DNA of 64,000 nt from Rotaria sp. Silwood1 (taxonomy: Eukaryota; Rotifera; Eurotatoria; Philodinida; Philodinidae). A program made the translations under genes and the position numbers. The stretch spans positions 2,457,022-2,521,021 of the forward strand of contig CAJNOP010000019.1 of NCBI GenBank assembly GCA_905250075.1, in the 5' to 3' direction. A model generated the notes under the pieces. It made no database searches. It was not told where the DNA came from and worked only from the letters and a program-made list of their open reading frames with translations. Every line of letters begins with the position of its first letter. The first letter of the stretch is position 1. Shown piece by piece: positions 13,528 to 24,939 of this stretch.

Positions 13528-15527
13528 ACCTTGCATTTTTTTTTCCTTTAAATATAATAACTTTAATCTGACTAATCGAACATTTGTTTGTATACTGCGT
13601 GAGCAATAAGAGGAATATACTCATATTGTGTTTTTTTTTCATCAGGATTAGATTAGACAAGAAGTGTGTCTTTTATTGTAGAACATTTTTTTCTTGTTTT
13701 TTTTTTAAACAGTATTCTTATAATAATATTCTGGTTTTGCTTCTCCGTTTTCTTACATGTGTGACAGTGAATATTTGAAAAAATAAATTTTCCTTTTGTT
13801 CTATAGTGAAGAAAAAAGATTTAAAGTGTTTATATACGTATAAATGAAATTAAATGAAAGATTACGATGAGACAAGAAGAACAGATTTGATGTCATTAGA
13901 CAAGTTGTTCGAAGATATATTGGCAAAATCCAAGAAAAATAGGACGTGACCGTATTGTCTCTTTTAGATCACATCCAATTAAATTTAATTAGTTAATTAA
14001 TAAAAAGGTAATTAGAAAATAACTTTCTAAATTTATGATGAATAAGTCCAAGAATTTCGAACTCGATTCCATATCCAAAACTATATCTACGGTGAAAATT
14101 TCAGCAAGATCAGAAACCAAAAACTTGTTTCTACCAAAACCGATTTTTCAAAGGAATGCTCATATTCTAGAATGAGACTCTTTATTTAACTATCATCTCA
14201 AGATCTGCAATAAAGGTTTGTATCATATAAAACTGATTTTTAAATATTTCATTCAGTAATATAGGAATTTTTCGTTTCTATATTCGTACTCATTCACATC
14301 ACTAACAACAAATGCACACAATGTTGTGTGAAATGTAAGCATATTCAGAAAAAACTTGGGTAGTGATTTTCTAGTCTAAATAATTTTCGACAAAACTGGC
14401 AACTTAGTTTTCCAGAATACTACCTAAAATTGCAATATTTGTAAATGAAAATGCGTGCAGTGAAAGCTTTTGTTTTTATTTTGAGTCACATGGCTAAGAT
14501 TAGTTTTTCAATAATAATTCGGCGTCAAATAATAGGTCTATAGAACTGAGTTTTTTCAGGGTATATGGAGTAACTCAACATACATTTGTTATAGAGAAAT
14601 TTCAGAATCTAGAGAAAATTACGTATAAAAAATTGCTCTAATATTTCACAACGAATATCTATCATTAATAGAATTTATGATACTTTTAAATGGATTTATA
14701 TAAATTTCATTGAAGCTATGAATGAACAAAAAAAAAATATTGTTAAAATATTTCAATTAGTTATAATTAAGATGGATGAAAAATTTTTGTTTTTATTATA
14801 AAATTGGATAATTGTGCTTCATATTGAACTAAAAGTTATTTGTAGCGAATTATATTCTTGTTTTGAAGACCATGCCTCACCTAAAGATACAGTCATAAAG
14901 ATAGTCAAACGGGTTTCGTCAAAGTCGAGAATAGATCGAAGATGACACATCACGACCTAAATGATGTGTATAATTGAGATGAAATCCAAAAATAGCGTCA
15001 AACAACTTAGCATATATGAAGAAGAGTTTTGGTAAAAATGAGCAAGAACTACAGTGATTATATAACGGAGTAACTGTTGTTAAGCCACGTAGTTTTATCA
15101 TCAACAAAGTGATTAAAAGTGATCCATAGCATAAATTGATAAAGTTTTAAAATTTTGAACAATATTTTGATAATTTCATTATCATTTTTGATTGATTATT
15201 CCATCCATTCATAAGTCTCATAATTACATGTTAATTATAAGGCTCGTTGACTTGAAAAAAAAACTTGTGTTCATTAAATTATTTATGAATTTTCAATTGT
15301 TGTAATCTTTTACATTGAATATTGAAGCAAATTCACTTTTGTACAGATGAGAATTCTGTATGTATTATATTTAAATATGTTTGAAATGTGATAAAACATA
15401 AATAAAATATTGTTTTAACTTCTTTATCGGTTTCTTTTGATAATGATTGATAAATCAAACAGGATCTCACTGAAATCGGTTGTAAAATGTTGGCATAATA
15501 TAATAAATATTAATATACGCATATGCT

Positions 15528-15670
15528 TAGGTCGTACCAAAAGCAGTCGCGAACGTACTTTACTTCATATTTTAAAGCTGAAAGAAACTTTCTCTCTATA
15601 TCGAGTAATAGTGAATACGGCACCCTATTTTTTCTTGTGCGATAACAGCATTCGTCAAATAGCATCATAA
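15528..15670. mobile_element. Possible relic of a mariner-like element end
   Basis: TTAGGTCGTACCAAAAGCAG at 15528 resembles mariner-family ends of the form TTAGGTTGGTnCAAAAGT, and the following 100 bp has the moderate GC and open-frame look of a mariner 5' region. No matching opposite end or transposase was found, so this is at most a short fragment. Confidence 0.25.
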
Positions 15671-16329
15671 TAACAAAATTATGATGAGAGGTATTTGTTA
15701 TGATATGTGACGACAATATCAGATCATATTTGTCTTCGAGATATATTCTTTTGGTAATCTTTTCTTTCTTCCCGTTCTCTCTGTGATACCTACCCGTTTC
15801 TAATGAGAGATTATATATTCATAAAGATCTATCGCATTAGTTTGAATCGAAAGGTATGACAAAAAAGCTACGTTCAACTAATTCTTCGGATCTGATACCA
15901 TGTGATTTTTGATTATTCGATTTAATCAAACAAAATCTAAGTAATAAAAATGATTGAGAACCATTGCAACGTTCTGTAACAAACTTCATGAATTCTTTAT
16001 ATAAAGAAGAGTATTAAAAAAAATTCGATAAATAGGTTGAACGAGTACCATTATGTGTGGATAGTCAGGGTGATTTCTTCAAACACTCAACGGTAGAAAA
16101 ACTTGATGAATAGGTTTCTGTATACCTTTTCATGTACGCTAATGTACATATATGAAGATAGGTAGACATCAAAGAAGACGAGAAAAGAAGCTGCTAGCGC
16201 AAATCTCTGTGGGATTAAAATGTAAAAAATGATTGGAGCTCATCGAGTATCGGTGCGGATCTAGGAATTCTTAGATCCTATGGGAGAGTCCAGGTAGGAT
16301 TCAGTAAGTTCTATTTGTGACAGTTTATC

Positions 16330-16435
16330 GATCCCACCTGTTACTGCCTATAGAGGAAGAAGTGTAAATTTTTACTCTATATACTTCAATACTGCTATTA
16401 GATCATGTCTCATAAAGAGAGAGACGAAGACTAGC
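16330..16435. repeat. Weak dispersed repeat, copy near 55610-55710
   Basis: A stretch containing GAAGAAGTGTAAATTTTTAC, then ATACTTCAATACTGCTATTA and GATCATGTCTCATAA is similar in order and spacing to 55620-55705, just upstream of the glycosyltransferase gene. Similarity is modest and was judged by eye. Confidence 0.3.
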
Positions 16436-17786
16436 AAGACGATACACCATGAAAACCAATAGAATCTGATGTTGTTGTCACATATCATAACAAATAGCTC
16501 TGAACGCATTTATATTATTATGACATTAATTGAATAATGATGCAAGATCACAGAAAAATAAAGCGTCGTTTTTACTATTCATTCATATAAACAGAGAGTT
16601 TCTGGAAGCTTTTTAAGCTGAATTACATTACTTTCACCACTACTTTTAATGCAAAGTAAGTATATTCTTAGACTTGATCTCATTAAGCATACAAAGAAGC
16701 TTTTTTTAAACTTTACTATTGGATATAAATATTTGTTTTGGAAGTGTAATACAACTAAATGGTAATTAATCAGTATTATTCATATTCAAACTGATACAAT
16801 TTTATAACCACACTATTAATGATGATAAGAAGATTGGAATGGCAGGACTTACTAAGTCAAAATTTATTTCATCTATATGTCAGTCACGTGCTTTGAGTTT
16901 TTGTTAGTTCCTATTTTAAGTAAAAGTTTTCTAATTCAATGATAATAATATTGGATTGTTGATATGATTCTTTTTCTAGATAAGATGTCTCTAATTGGAT
17001 ATTTCAAAAGATAACATAGGGTGTACATTTTTTAAGAGAAAAATATCTTTAATTTTGACATAAACTTAATGTAATAAAATAATTTGTCCTTACATCAACA
17101 TAATAAGATAGTTTTAAATTTGCAGAACTGTATAAGTCGAGTACTTACTTGTTGACGAATATAGGTGGTTTTGAAAAAAATTTGAAAGAAAATACAAAGT
17201 AAATGAGCAGTTCCTTATTCTCTACATATAGATTCTTTACTATTTCAGGTATTCGTTTTTGTATTCTTTCGAGAAGAAATAATACGAAAAAGAAGCACAC
17301 CATCACTTTTGCCTTTTAATCTTATTTATTTTTGTACCGTAGATTTATATGTGTTTTGAAAATTGAGAGGTAAAATCGCACAGACGTCAGCTATCAAGTA
17401 TAGTTAATACTGATTTATATGGTCTTCATTTATCACCTTATGCTCTCTAATTTTCTCTGTATTCTCTATATTTTATTCCTCTGCCGACTTATTTTCTTTC
17501 TCTGCTACCATATACATGGGCGTTTTTCTCACCAACATAACTATTCTTATACTTAACTAAATTTTCTCTTTTAATAAACGCTCGTGATGTTAGCGTCAAC
17601 AGATGACACTCTATGACGCTCACTGTCTATATATTTTTGTCATGAGTTTTTATCTTCCTATTTTGACACCGTTCTTTGATTTCTCTCCCATTGGTTTCAG
17701 CCTCCTAAGTAGTTGTTGTTTTTCTTCTTCTAGGAGTGATCAATTTACATTTGCGGAAATTTATTAAATCAAAAAAGTACATTGTG

Positions 17787-18134
17787 AACAATTTAAATTT
17801 AACATAAATAAAATTTTTTTTATTATGAAAATTTAAATTGATTTAAATCGGATTCAAATTCAATAAAAAAATATTTGAATCCAATTTTCATCCATTTAAA
17901 TGAGTCTAAGCCCGATTCTCATGCATTTAAATCCAATTCAAATACATTTCAGTCTATTTAAACGCATTAGAAGCATATTTAAAACGATTTAAATCCATTT
18001 AAATTGGACTTAAATACCTTAGAATCGGATTTAAACTCATTTAAATGGATGTAAATTGGATTGAAACCTATTTTTATTGGATTTGAATCCGATTTAAATA
18101 AGTTTAAATTAATATATTTTAAATTTAAATTGTT
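17787..18134. repeat. 348-bp imperfect palindrome built from ATTTAAATC-type words
   Basis: Positions 17787-17800 pair exactly with 18121-18134, and pairing continues inward with few mismatches to a centre near 17960. Nearly the whole stretch consists of variants of ATTTAAATC, GGATTTAAAT and ATTGGATT. There is no open frame. The organisation matches the neighbouring TTTTAATCGATT-based element but uses a different word. It is probably a non-autonomous hairpin element; no convincing target duplication is visible. Confidence 0.7.
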
Positions 18135-18414
18135 GGAAATTTAAATTAAAAATAAATAACAAAACAATGCCATTCCTATCTTCTTCCCTCTCACATCAAC
18201 ATCACTGTTATTTTCTCTCTGTCGTTATTATTATTGCTTTTCTATTTTTATTGTTACCTTCATCATTATTATTATTATCCACGTCCTGTTATATGTGTTT
18301 TTGCTTAGTTAACACATCCGAGGTAATTCGAGTCTCTTAGAAAATATCTTTAACAAATGCATGTTCCTGTGCATTCATCTTCCGATAAATGCAACCGTTA
18401 GCCTTTTAAACGAG
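18135..18414. other. Short spacer with pyrimidine-rich and trinucleotide stretches
   Basis: A spacer between the ATTTAAATC palindrome and the giant foldback, containing pyrimidine-rich DNA and TTA/TTATTA runs near 18225-18275. There is no coding signal. Confidence 0.5.
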
Positions 18415-18865
18415 GTTTCCTGAGGATATTCGAGCATCCTCGAAAGAGAGTTTGAACATGGTCAAAAAAAAGAATTTTTTTTTTATCTCATTTGATTCCT
18501 TGAAAAGTAAGGGTATGATATTTTTTTTAATTTTCAGAATCTTATGTAACAGAGCTATAGGCTTGACAACAAAAGGAAGTCTGAAAAGTCGCAAAAAGCA
18601 CATTTTTCCATACCTTTCAGTATTTCGCCTTTAACTCCATCATTTTTTATCCGCTTCTTTCGTACAACGTCTGATTCAAAGAAGCGTATCAAACTGAACA
18701 AAAACATTTTGTATGAGGCTTTCAAAAAGTGGAGTCTTCAGAGAGAATAAAATTAGTTTTTCTCAAAAAGCTCCAGTTTTGTTTGGAACCAGCTTTTTTT
18801 CATAGCAAACTGTTTTTCGAGGCTATACAACTCGAACCCATGTAAAAAATAACCGGAAAAATCAG

Positions 18866-19007
18866 ATTTTAATCGATTTTTTTCTGATTAATAATCGATT
18901 ATAATGGCACGATTTTAATTCAATTTTAATCATAAAAATCAGATTAAAATCTGATTAAAATCGTGCCATTATAATCGATTATTAATCAGAAAAAAATCGA
19001 TTAAAAT
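18866..19007. repeat. Perfect 54-bp inverted repeat (hairpin) with 34-base loop
   Basis: 18866-18919 is the exact reverse complement of 18954-19007, with 34 bases between. It begins with ATTTTAATCGATTTTTTTCT and ends the stem with GGCACGATTTTAAT. It lies about 30 bp inside the left end of the nested element. A perfect match in such AT-rich surroundings suggests recent formation or gene conversion between arms. Confidence 0.9.
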
Positions 19008-19109
19008 CGATTGTATGTAAAAGTTTATAAAAATGAATTAAACTCGAGTTGCTCTCAGTTTCTTACATGGCTGCCTTTCAGTCAATTTTCATCTATTATT
19101 GCTTCCTAA

Positions 19110-19262
19110 TGCATTTTAATCTATCTTTCTCTGTTTTCCAATTTTAATCCACCGTTACTTGTTCTCCGATTTTAATCTTGCTTACCTGTTTTCCCATTTT
19201 AATACATTTTTACCTGTTTTCTGATTTTAATATTTACTTACTGGATACTCGATTTTAATCAT
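19110..19262. repeat. 28-bp tandem repeat, about 6 copies
   Basis: TTTTAAT recurs at 19114, 19142, 19170, 19197, 19225 and 19253, spacing 27-28 bp. Intervening bases follow the pattern of a pyrimidine-rich linker with CTGTTTTCC(A/G)A before each TTTTAAT. Copies are diverged but the spacing is kept. Confidence 0.7.
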
Positions 19263-19274
19263 TTGCTTCGAAAA

Positions 19275-19385
19275 CAGGTGGTTTTACCAAGATTCGAACG
19301 CGAAACCCTAGTTTTCCCATGAGTTTTCTGGATTCTCCGTGGCAAGAAACTCTTAGGCTGTTGCCAAGCTAGTGCCTGACATGTA
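19275..19385 (-). other. tRNA-like (box A/box B) fragment inside the nested element
   Basis: On the minus strand GCGTTCGAATCTTGG resembles a Pol III B box, and TAGCTTGGCAACAGCC about 70 bases upstream resembles an A box or D-arm of a Ser/Leu-type tRNA. Stem pairing in the T and anticodon arms is poor, so this is not a functional tRNA; a decayed tRNA-derived SINE head is possible. Confidence 0.2.
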
Positions 19386-20005
19386 TACTAAAATTGGAAC
19401 TCCTATATAAATTGAATCACTTGAGATTGCGCAATTACATAAGTAATCGATTAAAATCTGGAGTAATCGATTAAAATCAATTAAATCCCATACTAATCGA
19501 TTAAAACTCACATAAACCCATTAAAATCTGTTAAATCTAGAGATTAATTGATTAAAATTGATTGCAGTATTAATCGACAACTTGCGTTCTTGTAAAAGCA
19601 ATTATCGTAATCGCTATGGAAATAAAATGTGAAACATACAAACCAATTCTCATTGACTTCATGCAAACTGACATTTTCATGCATATTACGACATATTTCC
19701 TTGTCATTCCTCTTCTTACACCAAAGAATTTCAAAAAGGCAACACTCAATAAATACTACAGTAAAATATTACTTATAGATGCTTTCTGAGAGTGTTTTTG
19801 AAGACGGATCTCACGATCTGCGTTGAATCTTAACCCTATCTCACATGGTTCGTGATGGATACAAACCCTATTTTCCATATCTCGGGTGTGGACGGGTGAG
19901 AGTCACGCTCGAAATTTCCACTCCATATATACCAACGATCCTTTCATATTCTGTTTCATAATAAACAATTATTTCGGATTTTCGAAAAGAAACTCGATCC
20001 TTCTG

Positions 20006-20825
20006 ATGTTTTTAAAAATAACCGATTTTAATCGATTACTAGCATCAGTTGATTAAAATCGGCTCGATTTTTAATTGATTATCTCCGATTTTATAAAAAT
20101 AATTAATTTTAATCGACTGTTACTAATAATCGATAAAAATCGATTAGATTCTTAGATCAATATTCCAGACTTTATAAAAATAACTGATTTTAATCGACTG
20201 TTACTAATAGTCGATGAAAATCGATTAGATCCTTAAATCAATATTCCGGACTTATAAAAATAACTGATTTTAATCGACTGTTACTAATAATCGATAAAAA
20301 TCGTTTAGATCCTTAAATCAATATTCCGAACTTTATAAAAATAACTGATTTTAAGCGATTATTCTAAGTAATTGATTCAAATTGATTAGATTTTTAATCG
20401 ATTACTTCGGATTTCATAAAAACAATTGATTTTAATTGACTTTACTTTCAGTCGATTAAGATCGGTTAGACCTTTAGGATTTTTTGGGATTTTTTTGAAA
20501 GTAATCGATTTTAATCCATTCTTCGAAGTAATCGATTAAAATCGATGCTATTTGAAATCCACTATATGAGATTTTTTAGAAATAATCGATTAAATTTGAT
20601 TGCTAGCATTGATCGATTAAATTCGGTTAGCTTTTTAATCCATTATTTTGGATTTTTTGAAAAAAATCAATTTTAATCGATTACTAGCATTAATCGATTA
20701 AAATCAATTAGATTTATAATCGATTGTTTCAAATTTTCTAAAAATAATTGATTTTAATCGATTTTTTACACAAATTTAATCAAAATCGCTTCTTTTAATC
20801 GATTTTTACCGATTTTCTCCGAAAA
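20006..20825. repeat. About ten tandem copies of an 81-bp AATCGATT-rich unit
   Basis: The same position within the unit (the AATCGA/AATCGACT word after GATTTT) falls at about 20030, 20111, 20192, 20272, 20353, 20434, 20513, 20594, 20674 and 20756, i.e. spacings of 79-82 bp. Each unit is itself near-palindromic. The third and fourth copies are most alike; outer copies are diverged. Confidence 0.85.
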
Positions 20826-21865
20826 ATCAAATTAAATCAGATTTTTTAGCTGTTTTTTTTTACATGGGGAATAGAAAAATCTAGTATAGGGTATCTTGTA
20901 GAGTGCTTTGCGCTCTACAAAATCTATATAAGAAATTCGAGAAAAAATGTCACATTTGATCGTAATTTGAAAGACAAAGGAGAGAAAAAGCATCTTCCTT
21001 CCATGTCCAAGTTTAGAGCAAGCAAAAAAAACTTGATCATTGAACCATTAAACACTTATTTGCAAGAAAAATCTATGTCATATTCGGCATCAGCGCCAAA
21101 AAAGCGAGTCAGGCAGCACGAGTTTCGTTAAAAATAACTTCTTTACAAAATTCATCCCTATTCCATCTAAGCTTTTTTTTTTTTAAACTTTTGTTTGGGG
21201 TCTCCCTCAGGTGAATTTTGTCTAAAAATTATTTTAAATGAAAGGCATATTGCCTAACTCACTTTTTGATGCTGATGCCAAATATGACATGGGTTCTGCT
21301 TGAAAATGAATGTTTAATGATTCAATGATCGAGTTTTTTTTCGTTTTTACTATATTTTTATATGAGAAAGATGTGTTTTTTCTCCCCGTTGTATTTCAAA
21401 TTACGACCTGATGTGACTTTTTTTCTCGAATTTCTTATACCGATTTTGTCGAGCACACAATTCTTTACAAGATACACTATATCCGATTTTCATATTCAAC
21501 TTTCATAGCCTCGAAAAACTCATTTTTTCCCTATGAAGACTTCACTTTTTGGAAACCTCATATAAGACTATTTTGTTTAGCTTGATAAACTCTTTAAAAT
21601 AAGACGTTGCATAAAAGACGCGGATGAAAAAATGATAGAGTTAAAGGCGAAATACTGAAAGGTATCGAAAAACGTGTTTTTTTTTGCGATGTTTCAGACC
21701 TCTTCTTATTGTCAAGGTTATAGCTCTGTCAAGTAAGGTCCTGAAAGTGAAAAAATTTTTCATACCCTTACTTTTCAAGGAACCGAATGAGATAAAAAAA
21801 ACAAAATATTTCTTTGACCACGTCTCAACGATTCTCAATAGGCTGGTCGAATCTCTCTTAAGCAC

Positions 21866-24800
21866 TTTATATTAATATCCATTTCAGAATAAAAGACAGA
21901 TGAGTATTCTTGGGATAACTTTTGATAGGAACGGATAGAGATCTGTGGTTTTCACCATTCAAAAAAAGGAATGAAACTGCACTGAAACTTGAATATCAAA
22001 TTTCCCTAGGAAGTTTCCTAAGAACCATTCGTCAAGTTTTTAAAAAATTAAGGCTTTTTAGTAGGCTGAGAAGGTGGGCTTTTCATCAATAAATCAGAAA
22101 CAAAGACAATTTTGTTGAAAAATCTGCCGAAAACACGAAATAAAATGTTAATAACTCTTGATCGACTTATGCTTTCAATGCCAGACTTGCTACACAGTTT
22201 TGAAAGTAAGCTAATGAGTAAAGAGAAACATCTATCTTTCTGCGCATCAATTATTAATTTTATATGAATCGAACATAGAAACAAGAAATTCATGGAAAAA
22301 CATAATAGAAAAGGCATTAAAATAGAGAAAAATAAATCAAGAAGCGTGTCAATACACGGGGAACCTGGGTATTTTAGGATGTCAATTTTGTTTCTTCCTT
22401 GTAAATCAGAAACGCTTATGGTAAGTAGATCTCAAAATGAATAAGAATTTGTAATGCATAAACTGCCAAAAATGTTAGCTCGTTTAAAAAGTGATCATTT
22501 TCACACCGCACTTTTTTGAACGCTTTTGGATGACCATCTGGAATTGCGGTTAGTGCCCGAGAACATTGGAAATTTATCTAGCGTTTTCAGGCTTTTTTCT
22601 CTTTATCTACTTAAATGCTGTTATTTATCTTACTATTATTTTGATTTGTTTTCTTTTTTCTTATTTCTGAATCTAGAAAAGAAAAACAACCATCTGCTTC
22701 TGTTGTCTATGTTGATCTTCAAATTAATCGTCAAATACACATTAAACGGAACATCTATGTGCATTGTTCACTTTTTTCTTTACCAATTAAAGACAGCATA
22801 TCCATAGAGAAAATGAAAAACTCGATAGCCATTATTTCTGTCACATTAACTTCATCGTGATATTAATTGATAATCGCTATTATAGACTTACGAACGGTGA
22901 ACCTTATCAAACAGTGTTACTTGTGTTTATCATTGGGGTATAAATACTGTAAAAGCTGTGTTTTATTCACTCATAAGAAGAGAAATAATAAGGTTTGATA
23001 AAAATAGTCAGTGTCTGTTTCATGTGTGTATGAGAGAAATAAAAATTACGCGCACTGCAACGCAGATGGTTTGTTATAGTTATCGAATATGAAATGTTTA
23101 AACCTAAAATAAGATGGCAGCGCTCTAGTCGTATTTTCGCCGAATATAAAACAAATTGTCACAAGTAGATTTGTTTTATATGTAAAATAGGAAGCTGTTT
23201 ACAGTATTTATTAATAGTTTCTAATAGATAAACTTAAGTAGCCCTCTATAACCGTGCTTACTTCGCAAGAGCTCCTAAATATCTTGTTAATTATCATAAA
23301 CGAGCATTGGAATGTTGTCAGTATCTCTTGTAAATATGAAGCATTAGATGAGCTTAATTATTCATGTAAATTACTAGTCAATATTATGGATCTGACTTGA
23401 AACACATTACATAAGAAGTCTTAGGTGATTCTCGAAGTATAGGTAAGAATCATTTAGTCGATAATAGTGTAACACTCCCGATTGACTGGCATTCATACAT
23501 GATATTCAACCTTCCCCTATCGTTCACTAGTATAATATATATTGCCTTCACCTTTATATTTTAACGCTGCTATCCTTACCCTATTGGTCTTCTACATCTA
23601 TTCTCTCCTTGGTCTCATCTCCTTTCTTTTTTATCCTCTCTTGTTCTACTTGCGCGTAAGAGCGCGTGCTTTGTATTTAAATGATACGGTTATACGATAT
23701 GAAGGAAGAGACGAAAGCATATCTCTATCCACACTAACATTTAATCTTTCAAAAATCGTCACAAATAGTCTTACACAAGAGAAGCATTAATACTTGCTAA
23801 ATACCTTCAGAAGATTGGAATTAAATTGAAATATTCTAACACGTATAGTAGTGACTTGTCATGAGTTAACGACACATACAAAGTATTGAAAAACACCACA
23901 GATCTCTGTATAGAAGTGGAAGTCAAGGAAATATTGACTACCAGAAAACATACTCTGAAGGTAGTTTTGAGTGCTGTAATCGATTCTATTCGATAAAATT
24001 AAACAAGAGATATCAATAGTATTCCATTAAATGGTAGCGAATTATGAAGTAGTGCATTTATGTTGCATTGTAAAATATCACCATGCACGACTATATACGA
24101 GCCGTATTCTTTGGTGTTTGAGTACTGAACAAAATTATAACAACAATACTTTGTCAGTTTTTTTCTATAATATCAGATACTTAGCTCAAAATCAAATAGT
24201 GATTTGAATAACTAACGAAGTTCTCTCCGTAATAGGTTCTATACCAAGGTTACACTAATGGACTATGAGATTCATGTTTCTGAAAAGTCGAAAACGGTTG
24301 TTTCACATGTCCCAGAATGCATTATGGAAACTATTTTTTTGAGTGTTCTACGACAGATGGATAATTCTGAAGGAAACTAAGATTCGCCACACATTCTATA
24401 AGATGTTCTTAAAAAGTTACGCTCAGGGTGAAAAAGAAAAAAATTGCAAAATCAATCAAGAAGAATGTTAAAAATCAACCAAAACAAAGCGTACTGTAAA
24501 AACTGGTAGAGTCAAGGAAAAACGTTCTGCAGTCTTTTAGAACTTGAAAAACATAGTTTTCGGTTTTTTAGAAACTTTGCTCTCGAAGCTCATCCTTGAA
24601 GCTTTGGAATAGAATACATTTGAGAGAATGAACTTCATTGACTATTCTAATTACTATATCATCAAGGTTAGATGTTTGGCATTGTAGAAAAGAAATCAGA
24701 TATATCTTATTTTAAGGTTTTTTGTCTAGTACTGCATCTTTAAGACAGTGTATAGCAAGAAAAAATTACAAAAAAAAGATTGAGTGCGGTACTTTTTTAA

Positions 24801-24939
24801 AATCAATTACACAAGTCTGCAGCATTTTAAAAGTACCTCACTACATCTCTAAAACTAATGATATAGTGTATACAACCAATAACAAGTATTTTTAACGGTT
24901 CATAGCAGATTATTTACAGATATTTTCTTCGAATTACTA
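21866..24939. other. Intergenic, no gene recognised
   Basis: AT-rich spacer between the foldback element and the RING gene. Open frames at 22048-22317 (minus), 22526-22807 and 23542-23790 (plus) are hydrophobic, low-complexity and lack motifs. A dispersed repeat at about 23500-23775 is listed separately. Confidence 0.55.
23500..23775 (+). repeat. Dispersed repeat, copy A (copy B at 47780-48165)
   Basis: A pyrimidine-rich leader (TCTCTCCTTGGTCTCATC near 23605) is followed by a TACGATATGAAGGAAGAGA segment and AACATTTAATCTTTC...ATCGTCACA. The same order of blocks occurs at 47780-48165, where the end block is duplicated. Both are in the same orientation with no coding capacity. It could be a fragment of a transposon or LTR. 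Confidence 0.5.

Larger units (their letters stand above)
13528..17786. other. Intergenic, no gene recognised
   Basis: 3' flank of the reductase-like gene followed by AT-rich sequence. A short open stretch near 14860-14944 (plus) is too brief to support a gene. It contains a mariner-end-like fragment near 15528 and a weak dispersed repeat near 16330-16435, listed separately. No RNA gene or credible coding exon was seen. Confidence 0.5.
18837..20868. mobile_element. Nested 2,032-bp element made of TTTTAATCGATTAAAA-word repeats
   Basis: The ends are inverted: CCCATGTAAAAAA at 18837 and TTTTTTACATGGG ending at 20868, with weaker similarity continuing about 40 bp inward. GAA occurs on both sides (18834-18836, 20869-20871). 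Removing the element plus one GAA restores the left arm of the surrounding foldback to match its right arm, which supports a real insertion with a 3-bp duplication. There is no open frame of note. The interior holds a perfect hairpin (18866-19007), a 28-bp array (about 19110-19262), a less regular block (about 19440-19575), a roughly 450-bp non-repetitive part (about 19580-20005) and an 81-bp array (about 20006-20825). Confidence 0.7.
18415..21865. mobile_element. Giant foldback element, arms about 700 bp, interrupted by a nested insertion
   Basis: Once the nested element at 18837-20868 is removed, the left part (18415-18836 plus 20872-21175) is the reverse complement of the right part (about 21195-21865), with a centre near 21183. 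Anchors: 20891-20900 pairs with 21466-21475; the outer arms share CTTTCAGTATTTCGCCTTTA in opposite orientation near 18615 and 21650. Arms look about 75-80% identical. The left outer arm has about 50 bp more than the right. The open frames at 18452-18634 and 21641-21865 resemble each other only because they lie in the two arms. No transposase is visible, so it would depend on enzymes supplied elsewhere. Confidence 0.7.

Noticed and set aside
14860-14944. Short open stretch (plus) ending in TGA that could be a last exon
   Set aside because: About 28 codons with no convincing acceptor or partner exon.
18452-18634. Open frame similar to the one at 21641-21865, suggesting a small gene family
   Set aside because: The similarity follows from both lying in the arms of the foldback element; stops and length changes differ and there is no start or splice conservation.
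19275-19385. Functional tRNA gene on the minus strand
   Set aside because: T-arm and anticodon-arm pairing fail; kept only as a weak relic.
20006-20825. CRISPR-like array from regularly spaced repeats
   Set aside because: Period is a full-length decayed tandem repeat with no unique spacers, in a eukaryotic context.
22048-22317. 89-codon frame on the minus strand
   Set aside because: No motif; Leu/Phe/Ser-rich chance frame.
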